In this document: positions 10,142-16,841 of the stretch, piece by piece
How the letters are laid out: every line of letters starts with the position of its first letter
Position numbering within the stretch: the first letter of the stretch is position 1
From: an uncultured Bacteroidales bacterium
GTDB lineage: Bacteria > Bacteroidota > Bacteroidia > Bacteroidales > P3
DNA length: 39,526 nucleotides
Direction of reading: 5' to 3'
Assembly: GCA_937886715.1 (NCBI GenBank)
Contig: CAKZZD010000018.1
Coordinates: 1 to 39,526, forward strand
Made by a program: the position numbers and the translations under genes
The notes under the pieces: generated by a model
Told to the model about the DNA's origin: nothing
Databases searched by the model: none
The model's input: the letters and a program-made list of their open reading frames with translations, nothing else

Positions 10142-10829
10142 GAGTATTCCATTGATGACATTATTACCCATAATGTTCTGCATTATAGGATGTGGCAGCC
10201 ATATACAAATGGGAATATATACCGCAACAAAACCCGACTATACAATTGTCCTAAATGATGATAGCACATATTTGTACCGATATAAATTTCATATCGGCGA
10301 AGATATATCCTCGGGGACGTGGGCGCAAAAGGGCAACTGCATTTATCTTACAAGCAATGTCTCGGATGTTCGAAAATTCCCTGTCAGCATATCTGCTATT
10401 GACGTAGATAGCAATAATGCAGCATTTCTTGTCTTTAGAGGAATTAATCTTATGTATTATGATTGGTTCTGTTTGATGAATAATGATTCTATACACTTGG
10501 TCCAAGATACGATGTACATAGAGTCGAAATACCCATTGCAGGTGACAATATGCGCCAAACCTCGTGATCGTCACATAATATATGGGGAAAAACCTCGTGA
10601 GCAAAATCCCGCTTTTTATGCCGCACCACGAGAATTGATTGTCATGTCTGAACCAATAATATTGAATCAAAGGGGCAACTATACAATTAGCATTGATAGT
10701 ATTTTTGGAGATGCTCCGTTGTATTATCTACCGCTTGAGAAAGAGATGTTCAAGGTGTCAAAAAGTGGTATTCGTGATATGAAAATGGGATGGGTGCTTG
10801 CTCTAAAGAAGAGCAATCCGATAGACTGA
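10125..10829 (+). CDS. Lipoprotein, putative immunity to metallopeptidase tip 1
   Basis: The longest frame starts at 10101. I prefer the ATG at 10125 because it gives a normal lipoprotein signal: 'MKSTNKS', a hydrophobic stretch, then the lipobox 'CIIGC' with the acylated cysteine. It overlaps the toxin end by 17 nt (41 nt if 10101 is used), so the two are translationally coupled. The mature part (~205 residues) begins 'GSHIQMGIYTATKPDYTIVL' and looks beta-rich, with repeated short strands and few long helices. I recognise no family. Membrane anchoring in the periplasm or on the surface fits neutralisation of a protease that would act outside the cytoplasm. A lipoprotein of unrelated role is the alternative. 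Confidence 0.6.
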   Translation: MKSTNKSIPLMTLLPIMFCIIGCGSHIQMGIYTATKPDYTIVLNDDSTYLYRYKFHIGEDISSGTWAQKGNCIYLTSNVSDVRKFPVSISAIDVDSNNAAFLVFRGINLMYYDWFCLMNNDSIHLVQDTMYIESKYPLQVTICAKPRDRHIIYGEKPREQNPAFYAAPRELIVMSEPIILNQRGNYTISIDSIFGDAPLYYLPLEKEMFKVSKSGIRDMKMGWVLALKKSNPID

Positions 10830-10877
10830 TTCCTATTTAACTAAAGATGATTAGTCCTGAAAAGTTCCGGTAAAATT

Positions 10878-11723
10878 ATGCCAACAAAGGATGCATATGT
10901 AATCTGTTCCATGAATCGCGCGATTCCCATGCGGTTTCACCCCTTCATTTTCACCGGGAAAGAGAAGGACGAAGAAACAGGCTACGGTTATTTCGGAGCA
11001 CGGTATATGGACCACGAGCTGATGACAATGTGGCTGAGCGTCGACCCAATGGCTGACAAGTATCCATCTATTAGTCCCTATGCCTACTGTGTTTGGAATC
11101 CAATTAAACAGGTTGATCCGAATGGCGAAAAACCAGTTTTTGTAAACGGTTATTTGGGTTTTGGCTCCCCTGAAGGGGGTGAAAAATATTGGTCGTCATC
11201 ATTTGTTCGTGGAGCAAAAGAGTTTTTCAATGATTATACGAAGCCATTTTTCACCAACGTAGAACATGGCATGCTTTCATCGGCTAGAAGTAGACAGAAA
11301 AATGGGTATGATTATGCAAAAGCAAATTATAGTTCATTGATTGAAGGAATGAATGAGGGAGAAACATTCGAGTTCGTTTCTCATAGTATGGGAGGGGCAT
11401 TTGCAATGGGTATGAGACAATACCTAGAAGAACAAGGATGGGAGGTGAAATCCATGGTATTCATAAATACGTATCAGTCAGACAAAATTAAAGTGAATGA
11501 GGATGATCCCACTTTCTTGATAGATTATCAGAACACAAATGACCCTGTTCTTTTTTGGTTTGACCCTAATCTTGGGAGAGGCGAGATAAATAATGCTGAC
11601 GTGAAAATAAGGGAGAAGTCAGACCAAGGGACATCTTATATTCACGCTGGGCCAATTAGCTCTGGAAAGACTTTTTGGAAAGAATTACAAAAGAAAGTTG
11701 AGGCCAATAAAACAAACGAATGA
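10878..11723 (+). CDS. Orphan RHS tip cassette 2: alpha/beta-hydrolase toxin
   Basis: The protein starts at ATG 10878. After a divergent leader it has the RHS core (bases 10950-11126, to 'DPNGEK'), then a ~200-residue tip. The tip holds a nucleophile-elbow motif, S168-H-S170-M-G-G, close to the lipase GHSMGG, with S170 as nucleophile. D222 (in 'TNDPVLFW') and H256 (in 'YIHAGP') are well placed for the acid and histidine. The strand 'VKSMVFINTYQ' follows the elbow helix as expected. In RHS, T6SS and related systems such folds are often phospholipases, so membrane lipid is the likely target. The next gene, a multi-span membrane protein, fits that. The first elbow position is Ser rather than Gly, which is unusual but tolerated in some hydrolases. 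A thioesterase or peptidase role cannot be excluded. Confidence 0.7.
   Translation: MPTKDAYVICSMNRAIPMRFHPFIFTGKEKDEETGYGYFGARYMDHELMTMWLSVDPMADKYPSISPYAYCVWNPIKQVDPNGEKPVFVNGYLGFGSPEGGEKYWSSSFVRGAKEFFNDYTKPFFTNVEHGMLSSARSRQKNGYDYAKANYSSLIEGMNEGETFEFVSHSMGGAFAMGMRQYLEEQGWEVKSMVFINTYQSDKIKVNEDDPTFLIDYQNTNDPVLFWFDPNLGRGEINNADVKIREKSDQGTSYIHAGPISSGKTFWKELQKKVEANKTNE
10950..11126 (+). repeat. RHS core segment, orphan copy 2
   Basis: This copy starts at TTCACCGGGAAAGAGAAGG and runs to the DPNG codons. It encodes the same peptide as the other cores with scattered silent changes. Its upstream leader differs from copies 1, 3 and 4, keeping only CATGCGGTTT next to the core (10928-10937) and carrying a perfect palindrome AATCGCGCGATT just before it. 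Confidence 0.9.
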
Positions 11724-12127
11724 TGAAGAAATATGTGTTTAGAATAATAATATCTCTCATGTGTCTATATGTTTTCATTGCCAAGACGTATGCAATATTC
11801 TGTTTTTTTTCTCGTCATAAGTGTGATTATTCTATACTTTTTGCAGATCTGGTAGTACTATGTGCGTGCGTTTTTCTTATATTTTTTTTCTGGGGAAAGT
11901 CCATGAACATTAAATACACCTTGGTGTGGAATCTTATATTGCTAGGATCTGTCATTATGCAATTATACAGCAGTCTGTTTAACTTTTTGACAAAGAATCC
12001 AATGGTTGACCAGAATATGATTTTGTGGGCATACGATGTACCTAATTTATTATCGGTTTCTCTTTTGGTAATTACAATGGTAAAAATGCGAGGTCATAGA
12101 AAGGATTCATTGAAAAAGAGTCAGTAG
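11720..12127 (+). CDS. Multi-span membrane protein, putative immunity to hydrolase tip 2
   Basis: The 135-residue protein starts within the toxin stop codon (ATGA overlap at 11720-11723), or 3 nt later at a second ATG. It shows four hydrophobic segments, at about residues 7-28, 39-57, 64-87 and 103-120, and ends in a basic cytoplasmic-type tail 'KMRGHRKDSLKKSQ'. There is no recognised family. Small polytopic membrane proteins are common partners of lipase or pore-forming tips, where they protect the inner membrane. The role is inferred from coupling to the toxin and from topology; nothing in the sequence shows it directly. Confidence 0.6.
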   Translation: MMKKYVFRIIISLMCLYVFIAKTYAIFCFFSRHKCDYSILFADLVVLCACVFLIFFFWGKSMNIKYTLVWNLILLGSVIMQLYSSLFNFLTKNPMVDQNMILWAYDVPNLLSVSLLVITMVKMRGHRKDSLKKSQ

Positions 12128-12254
12128 AACATTAGTGGAATTAGAATAAGGGACAACTACTGAAGAGAACCTATACGCTTTATTCAGCAATATGGATCCA
12201 CTTCAGTTATGGGACGAGGGACAGCACTTGTCACAAAGTGGAAATAATTGATAG

Positions 12255-13109
12255 ATGGAACAACAAGTTCATAAAACCGAAGGTGTAAACCGCACGCAAA
12301 CCATGCGGTTTCTTCCCTTTGTTTTCACCGGGAAAGAGAAGGACGAGGAAACGGGCTACGGTTACTTTGGTGCCCGCTACATGGACCACGAGCTGATGAC
12401 GATGTGGCTCAGTGTCGACCCAATGGTGGATAAATACCCCAGCATTAGTCCATATGCATATTGCAGCTGGAACCCTGTAAAATTGGTAGACCCATACGGT
12501 AGAGCAGTGAGAGCTGCCGATAAGCAGTCCAGAATGAATATCATGCATACCCTATCGAAAGCAGAAGCAAAATATGTTAGATTTGATAAAAATGGTAACA
12601 TAGATTTGAGAAGATTGGGAAAATGCAAAAGTAATTCGAAAAATTTTAATGCTTTGAAAACATTAGCTCAAAGCAAAACAGACTATATCTTCAGTGTGGA
12701 AACACGTCATGGAGATGAATATAATAATATTGATCTTACTGATCCTAACGGAATAAGTGAGGGTGAACATGTCAAGGGGGTGACATTAATACCAGAAAAT
12801 GTAAATGACCCTTCACCGAACAAGAATGTGTATATTATCACAAGCGCAAATATGTCTGAAGAAGACCAAGTTGCAAATGTTGCTCATGAAGGTTATGGAC
12901 ATGCATATTTATATGAATTAAAACAACAAGGGCAGAATGTGAATCCAAACCATGACTATCAATGCACGATCGTGGGTTATGAATGGGACGAAAAGATGCA
13001 TTGTAATGTACCTAATTTTGGATGGTATGAAGCAAATAGCATTCTAAAAGAACAAATAGACGCAGCAGTTCTTGAAGCTAAACGAAATTATCAATCATGG
13101 TCAGAATAA
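12255..13109 (+). CDS. Orphan RHS tip cassette 3: HEGYGH metallopeptidase-like toxin
   Basis: The protein starts at ATG 12255 inside the leader repeat and carries the RHS core to base 12500 ('KLVDPYGRA'). The tip begins with a charged helical stretch ('ADKQSRMNIMHTLSKAEAKY') and then a mixed domain. Near its end is H211-E-G-Y-G-H216, preceded by 'VANVA'. This is not HExxH: it has three residues between E and H, as in the HExxGH site of the M49 (DPP III) family. E259 in 'GWYEAN' is a candidate third ligand. The immunity candidate has a signal peptide, so the target is probably periplasmic. There is no delivery module of its own. The metal-dependent peptidase call is an inference from the motif; a non-catalytic metal site remains possible. 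Confidence 0.6.
   Translation: MEQQVHKTEGVNRTQTMRFLPFVFTGKEKDEETGYGYFGARYMDHELMTMWLSVDPMVDKYPSISPYAYCSWNPVKLVDPYGRAVRAADKQSRMNIMHTLSKAEAKYVRFDKNGNIDLRRLGKCKSNSKNFNALKTLAQSKTDYIFSVETRHGDEYNNIDLTDPNGISEGEHVKGVTLIPENVNDPSPNKNVYIITSANMSEEDQVANVAHEGYGHAYLYELKQQGQNVNPNHDYQCTIVGYEWDEKMHCNVPNFGWYEANSILKEQIDAAVLEAKRNYQSWSE
12270..12323 (+). repeat. Orphan-cassette leader repeat, copy 3
   Basis: CATAAAACCGAAGG-TGTAAACC-GCACGCAA matches copy 1 closely. Here the inner part forms a better hairpin: AACCGCA and TGCGGTT separated by 9 nt. The leader joins directly to the core at 12324. Confidence 0.7.
12324..12500 (+). repeat. RHS core segment, orphan copy 3
   Basis: The first 86 nt (12324-12409) match copy 1 at 9371-9456 with a single T/C difference by my reading. 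Downstream the two copies diverge quickly, before their unrelated tips. That sharp contrast points to recent duplication or gene conversion limited to the core. Confidence 0.9.
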
Positions 13110-13606
13110 GAAAAATCATTGTTTATCTAATTTGTAATTTGACAATTATTTATGCACAAGCTCAACATAATGAGAGTACTCCGTATATAGATAGTTTATG
13201 TTGTGATACAATTATTTGTGATAGTTATTTGATGTTAGTAAAAGTTCCGTGCATCTCATATTTACATAAAACTTATTATCAGTATGACGAAGGTTTTTTT
13301 ATGACGTATCCATACAGAGATTCGGCCTTTTTTTATATTCATAAGGGACATAATGTAAGACAACCTTTCTTGGACACTTCACAAAAAGGTATTTTTTTTG
13401 AAAATGACACATTGCAATGCCATTATGGTATTTGTAACAATGTTTTCTATAAAGAAATCTTCTATAAAGAAAGAAAAGTAACCATTTCTTACGTTAATAT
13501 AAAAGAAGAAGATGTTCTTTTGTTTGATCGTATTATCTCAACACTTGTATTCTACCCTTCTTTTGTAAAAAGAGAAAATGATGTTGAGTCAGGGGACAGT
13601 CATTGA
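13097..13606 (+). CDS. Exported protein, putative immunity to HEGYGH tip 3
   Basis: The 169-residue protein starts 13 nt inside the toxin gene, so the two are coupled. The N-terminus is a Sec signal peptide: 'MVRIRKI', a hydrophobic core, and cleavage after 'AQAQ'. The mature part has cysteines at 'DSLCCDTIICDS' and 'CHYGIC', which fits disulfide formation outside the cytoplasm, and an aromatic-rich strand region. I recognise no family. The final residues 'VESGDSH' and the stop abut an IS-end-like sequence (13604-13627), so the C-terminus may have been altered. The periplasmic immunity role is inferred from position and export. Confidence 0.6.
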   Translation: MVRIRKIIVYLICNLTIIYAQAQHNESTPYIDSLCCDTIICDSYLMLVKVPCISYLHKTYYQYDEGFFMTYPYRDSAFFYIHKGHNVRQPFLDTSQKGIFFENDTLQCHYGICNNVFYKEIFYKERKVTISYVNIKEEDVLLFDRIISTLVFYPSFVKRENDVESGDSH

Positions 13607-13627
13607 AGTGGCCCCATAATGTTGGAC
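13604..13627 (+). mobile_element. Possible IS3-family terminal repeat remnant
   Basis: TGAAGTGGCCCC followed by ATAATGTTGGAC resembles the tips of IS3/IS150-group elements (TGA..TG..CCC....AGTT.GAC). It includes the stop codon of the upstream immunity gene. No transposase and no convincing partner end are visible nearby, so at most this is a relic. Confidence 0.3.
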
Positions 13628-13690
13628 GGGTTAAACAATATTTGAGGATATGCGCATAATCCTGTACTTGACAAATAAAAGAATGGATAA

Positions 13691-14026
13691 TTGAACCATC
13701 CATCACATAAAACCAAAGGGGTAAACCACATTCAAGCCATGCGGTTTTACCCACTCGTTTTCACTGGCAATGGCCCCCGTAAGGGGTGGCGAATACCGCT
13801 GAATGAAATCAAATACAATGAGCAACGCGACGTCCTTCGCCTTAATCCGCAAAGAGGGGGACTTTGCGGGGCTCGGCTCACAAGTCCACAGGGCTTGCTC
13901 ACTGGCTACGGCTACTTGCCTCATCAAGCTCGGCAGGCACACTACGGCGCGAGGTATATGGACCACGAGCTGATGACCATGTGGCAGAGTGTTGTGGGGC
14001 CCAAGCAGGATGTCAATGATTTTTAA
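13691..14026 (+). pseudogene. Decayed orphan RHS tip cassette
   Basis: The leader (from TTG 13691 or the repeat at 13706) and the pieces 'FTG', 'GYGY' and 'YGARYMDHELMTMW' of the RHS core are recognisable. The core is interrupted twice. About 135 nt separates TTCACTGG from GGCTACGGCTACTT. A further ~28 nt, containing GCCT/AGGC and GCTCGGCAGGC, replaces four bases before GGCGCGAGG. After 'MTMWQSV' the similarity stops, and the frame ends at 14026 with no tip and no immunity gene. The first insert holds a perfect 8-bp hairpin (CCGCAAAG 13847-13854, CTTTGCGG 13862-13869) and a CCCC/GGGG hairpin near its left end. The frame stays open throughout, so it could be translated, but the product would lack a toxin. 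Confidence 0.75.
13706..13759 (+). repeat. Orphan-cassette leader repeat, copy 4 (decayed cassette)
   Basis: CATAAAACCAAAGG-GGTAAACC-ACATTCAA is followed by CATGCGGTTTTACCC and then the core start at 13760. The 15-mer GAATGGATAATTGAA (13681-13695), also found before cassette 1, lies 10 nt upstream here against 66 nt there, so spacing within the leader varies. Confidence 0.7.
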
Positions 14027-14381
14027 GTGGGCACCACCTCCTTTGCAATTAAACTTTTAGAAATAATTGTAGATGTCTAGTACCTGCTTTTGATCTTCAA
14101 TCGATTTGTGATATTACCAGCTGGGTACCTCCTGGATACCTCCTGGATACTTCCTGGATACCTCCTGGATACCTCCTGGATACTTCCTGGATACCTCCTG
14201 GATACCTCCTGGGTACTTCCTGGCGACCTGCTGAATACTTCCTGCATACTTCCTGCATACTTCCTGGCGACCTGCTGAATACTTCCTGTAGAACATTCAT
14301 GTTTCATATCGGAAAGGAAACGAGAGGATGTGATTCCCGTTGAGTCTATTGGCGTAAAAAAACGTTGTTGACAGAAAAACA
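14027..14381. other. Gap between toxin locus and mutS2
   Basis: Apart from the tandem array, this stretch holds A+T-rich sequence on both sides (14035-14115 and 14300-14375). I see no gene, and no convincing terminator after mutS2; the T7 run in the minus strand near 14357 has only a 3-bp stem around it. Confidence 0.7.
14121..14285. repeat. 11-bp tandem repeat array with 33-bp higher-order period
   Basis: Fifteen head-to-tail 11-bp units fit the consensus CTGGATACYTC. In the first nine units the variable base runs C,C,T three times, so the true period there is 33 bp. The last six units contain CTGGCGACCTG-CTGAATACTTC twice, a separate duplication. On the minus strand each unit carries an AGGAGG- or AGGAAG-like string. 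As 11 is not a multiple of 3 and the unit has no stop, all three minus-strand frames stay open; I do not regard those frames as genes. The array fills the gap between the toxin locus and the 3' end of mutS2. Confidence 0.95.
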
Positions 14382-16841
14382 TCATCGCAGCACCACGATG
14401 GTGACACCGACGCCGCCCAGCTCGAGCTTTTCCGGATGGAACGACCGTACTTCGTGTATGCCACGCAGCTCCTGGTGGATGACCTGCATGAGGATGCCGT
14501 AGCCTTTGCCGTGCAGGATGCGCACTTCCTTCTCTGACAGCAGGATGGCCTCGTCGATGAAGCGGTGTAGCATGTCGATGGCCTCTTCGGCGCGGTGGCC
14601 GCGGAGGTCGAGGGTGGGGTTGAAGTGGGCACGCTTCTCGTTCATGTCGTCGAAGATGCTGCGGCTGACGCGCACTTCGCCTTTGACGGAGGGAATCTTC
14701 TGTTTGGCGGTGCCGGAGAGTCGTGCGAGCGGTATGGTCATGCGGATGCTGTTGCTTTCCACCACTGCTTTCTTGCCTTTGATTTCCACCACTTGGCCGT
14801 AGGTTTCTTCGCCGTCGATGCGGACAATGCTGCCCACGAGGACGGGGAGTTTGTTTTCCCCTTCTGGGCTGAGCCTGCTGTCGGTGAGGCGTTGTTTTTT
14901 TTCTTTTTGCTCTTTTAGTTCGTTTTGTGCTTTTATATTCTGTTCGGTGGCTTTGGCCAGTTTTGCGCGGGCCTGTTGGGTGGCCTCCTTTTCGGCCTTG
15001 GCGCTCTTGATGTCGCTGATGGTGCGTTCCACGGTGCGGTTGGCGCCTTCGAGAATCTGCTGCGCTTCGTGGCGTGCCTGCGAGATGATTTCGTGTCGGC
15101 GGTCCTCCAAGCGGTCGGACAGGCGCTGGTATTTCTGTGTCACCTCGTTGAGGAAATCGTCGGCCACGCGCAACTCTTCCTTTTTCTTTTCGATTTCTTT
15201 CTTATCCAGCTCGAGTTGCTGCAGTTGGTGTTCGAAGTTCAGTTGTTCGCGGCCTACCAGTTCGCCGGCGCGGTCGAGAATGTCTTTTGGAAAACCGATG
15301 CTTTCGGCAATCTCGAAAGCGAAACTCGAGCCTGGGTGACCGATGGAGAGACGATAGAGCGGACGCATGGCGTTGGTGTCGAAGAGCATGGCGCCGTTGA
15401 CCACGCCGGGCAGATTGTCGGCCAGCAGCTTGAGATCGGCAAAGTGGGTTGTCACCACGCCGAAGGCCCCTTTCCCATATAGGGCGTCGAGCACGGCCTC
15501 GGCGATGGCGCAACCGGATCGGGGCTCGGTGCCGCCGCCCAGCTCGTCGAGCAGGAAGAGGGTGCCGTTGTTGGCTTCTGCCAGGAGAGTCTTCATATTT
15601 TGGAGGTGCGAGGTGTAGGTGGAGAGGTCGTTGTCGATCGACTGCTGGTCGCCGATGTCGATGAATATGGATTCGAAGATGCCACATTCCGACGTGGGCC
15701 GCAGCGGTACGGGCATGCCGCACTGCAGCATGTATTGTATCAGTCCCACGGCCTTGAGCAGCACCGACTTGCCGCCGGCGTTGGGGCCTGAAATGATGAG
15801 AATTCGGGCGTCGCCGGATTCGCCGGATTCTCCTGTCAGCGTCAGGTTGAACGGCACCACGCCGTCGCGCTTTTGCTGGTAGAGTATGGGGTGGCGAGCA
15901 TCGAGCCAGGCTATCTTGGGTTCGCGGTGCATTGTCGGCACACTGGCGTTCAGTTCGACGGCCACGCGCGCTTTTGCCCGGAGAAAGTCGATGCGTGCCA
16001 GAAATCGGTAGGCTTCCTCGATCTGAGGCAGCAGCGGACGCAGCCGGTCGCTGAAGGCGAGCAGTATGCGCTGCACCTCGTGGCGTTCGTCGAAGTCGAG
16101 TTCGCGCAAGTCGTTGCCCAGTTCCACCACCTCGGCAGGTTCGACGAAGGCGGTGAGGCGGGTGGCGCTTTCGTCCTGGATGAGGCCGCGGATCTTGCGG
16201 CGGTGGGTGGTGAGCAACGGTATCACGGGACGGCCGTCGCGGATGGTCACCTCGGCGCCTTCCGGAGCCCATCCCTCGCGTTTGGCGCGTGCCAGGGTGC
16301 TGTTCACCTGAGCCTCCACCTCGGCGGCCTTGCGGGCTTTGGTGCGACGTATCTCGGCCAGGGCGGGGGAGGCATTGTCGTAGAGCTCACCGTGGTCGTC
16401 GATGAGCTTGCCCAGCAGCGAGTTGATGACGTTCAGCTGCGAGCTTTTTCCGCCATAGCCGAGCTCCACCTCGATAGCCATGTTGCGCAGGGCTGCGTAA
16501 TGCATTTTGTCCTCGGAGGTGAGGAAATTGTAGCATTCGCGGATGGTGCGCAGCGACAGCTTCAGGTCGAAGAGACTTTCGAGGGGGATGAAGGTGTTGC
16601 CCACGTGCAGGTGGGACAATATGGGCGAGAGGTCGATGAAATCCTGCTGGGGAAACTCGCTCTCCATGAGGACGATCTGCTGCATTTCTCCGGTGAGCTG
16701 AAGCTCGTGGCACAAGATGTCATAGTCAGTGGTGAAGGCCATCTCGTCGGCCATGCGGCTGGCGAGGGCATTGGTGCAATGTTCCACCACCATGGCGCGG
16801 ATGCGTTCGAAACCCAGTTTCTGTTCAATATTGTTCTGCAT
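14382..16841 (-). CDS. mutS2: MutS2 endonuclease / ribosome-rescue ATPase
   Basis: The 819-residue protein has the normal MutS2 length and order. A core and clamp region (1-330) precedes the ABC-type ATPase with Walker A 'GPNAGGKS' near residue 350 and Walker B 'LFLLDELGGGTEP' near 430. A long charged coiled coil covers ~515-620, and a C-terminal Smr domain ~745-819 carries 'LDLRGHRAEEA' and 'LHGKGYG'. MutS2 lacks the mismatch-binding domain of MutS. In other bacteria it suppresses recombination or splits collided ribosomes through its Smr part. Its start ATG (16841-16839) shares one base with the stop of the amidase gene, so it is the last gene of a coupled operon. High confidence in identity. 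Confidence 0.95.
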   Translation of the reverse strand: MQNNIEQKLGFERIRAMVVEHCTNALASRMADEMAFTTDYDILCHELQLTGEMQQIVLMESEFPQQDFIDLSPILSHLHVGNTFIPLESLFDLKLSLRTIRECYNFLTSEDKMHYAALRNMAIEVELGYGGKSSQLNVINSLLGKLIDDHGELYDNASPALAEIRRTKARKAAEVEAQVNSTLARAKREGWAPEGAEVTIRDGRPVIPLLTTHRRKIRGLIQDESATRLTAFVEPAEVVELGNDLRELDFDERHEVQRILLAFSDRLRPLLPQIEEAYRFLARIDFLRAKARVAVELNASVPTMHREPKIAWLDARHPILYQQKRDGVVPFNLTLTGESGESGDARILIISGPNAGGKSVLLKAVGLIQYMLQCGMPVPLRPTSECGIFESIFIDIGDQQSIDNDLSTYTSHLQNMKTLLAEANNGTLFLLDELGGGTEPRSGCAIAEAVLDALYGKGAFGVVTTHFADLKLLADNLPGVVNGAMLFDTNAMRPLYRLSIGHPGSSFAFEIAESIGFPKDILDRAGELVGREQLNFEHQLQQLELDKKEIEKKKEELRVADDFLNEVTQKYQRLSDRLEDRRHEIISQARHEAQQILEGANRTVERTISDIKSAKAEKEATQQARAKLAKATEQNIKAQNELKEQKEKKQRLTDSRLSPEGENKLPVLVGSIVRIDGEETYGQVVEIKGKKAVVESNSIRMTIPLARLSGTAKQKIPSVKGEVRVSRSIFDDMNEKRAHFNPTLDLRGHRAEEAIDMLHRFIDEAILLSEKEVRILHGKGYGILMQVIHQELRGIHEVRSFHPEKLELGGVGVTIVVLR

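Noticed and set aside
14121..14285. CRISPR array
   Set aside because: Units are 11 bp head to tail with no spacers, and there are no cas genes in the window.
14077..14385. Minus-strand repeat proteins ('RRYPGSIQEVS' type) over the tandem array
   Set aside because: The 11-bp unit contains no stop in any minus frame, so all three frames are open for a trivial reason. There is no sensible start or partner gene.
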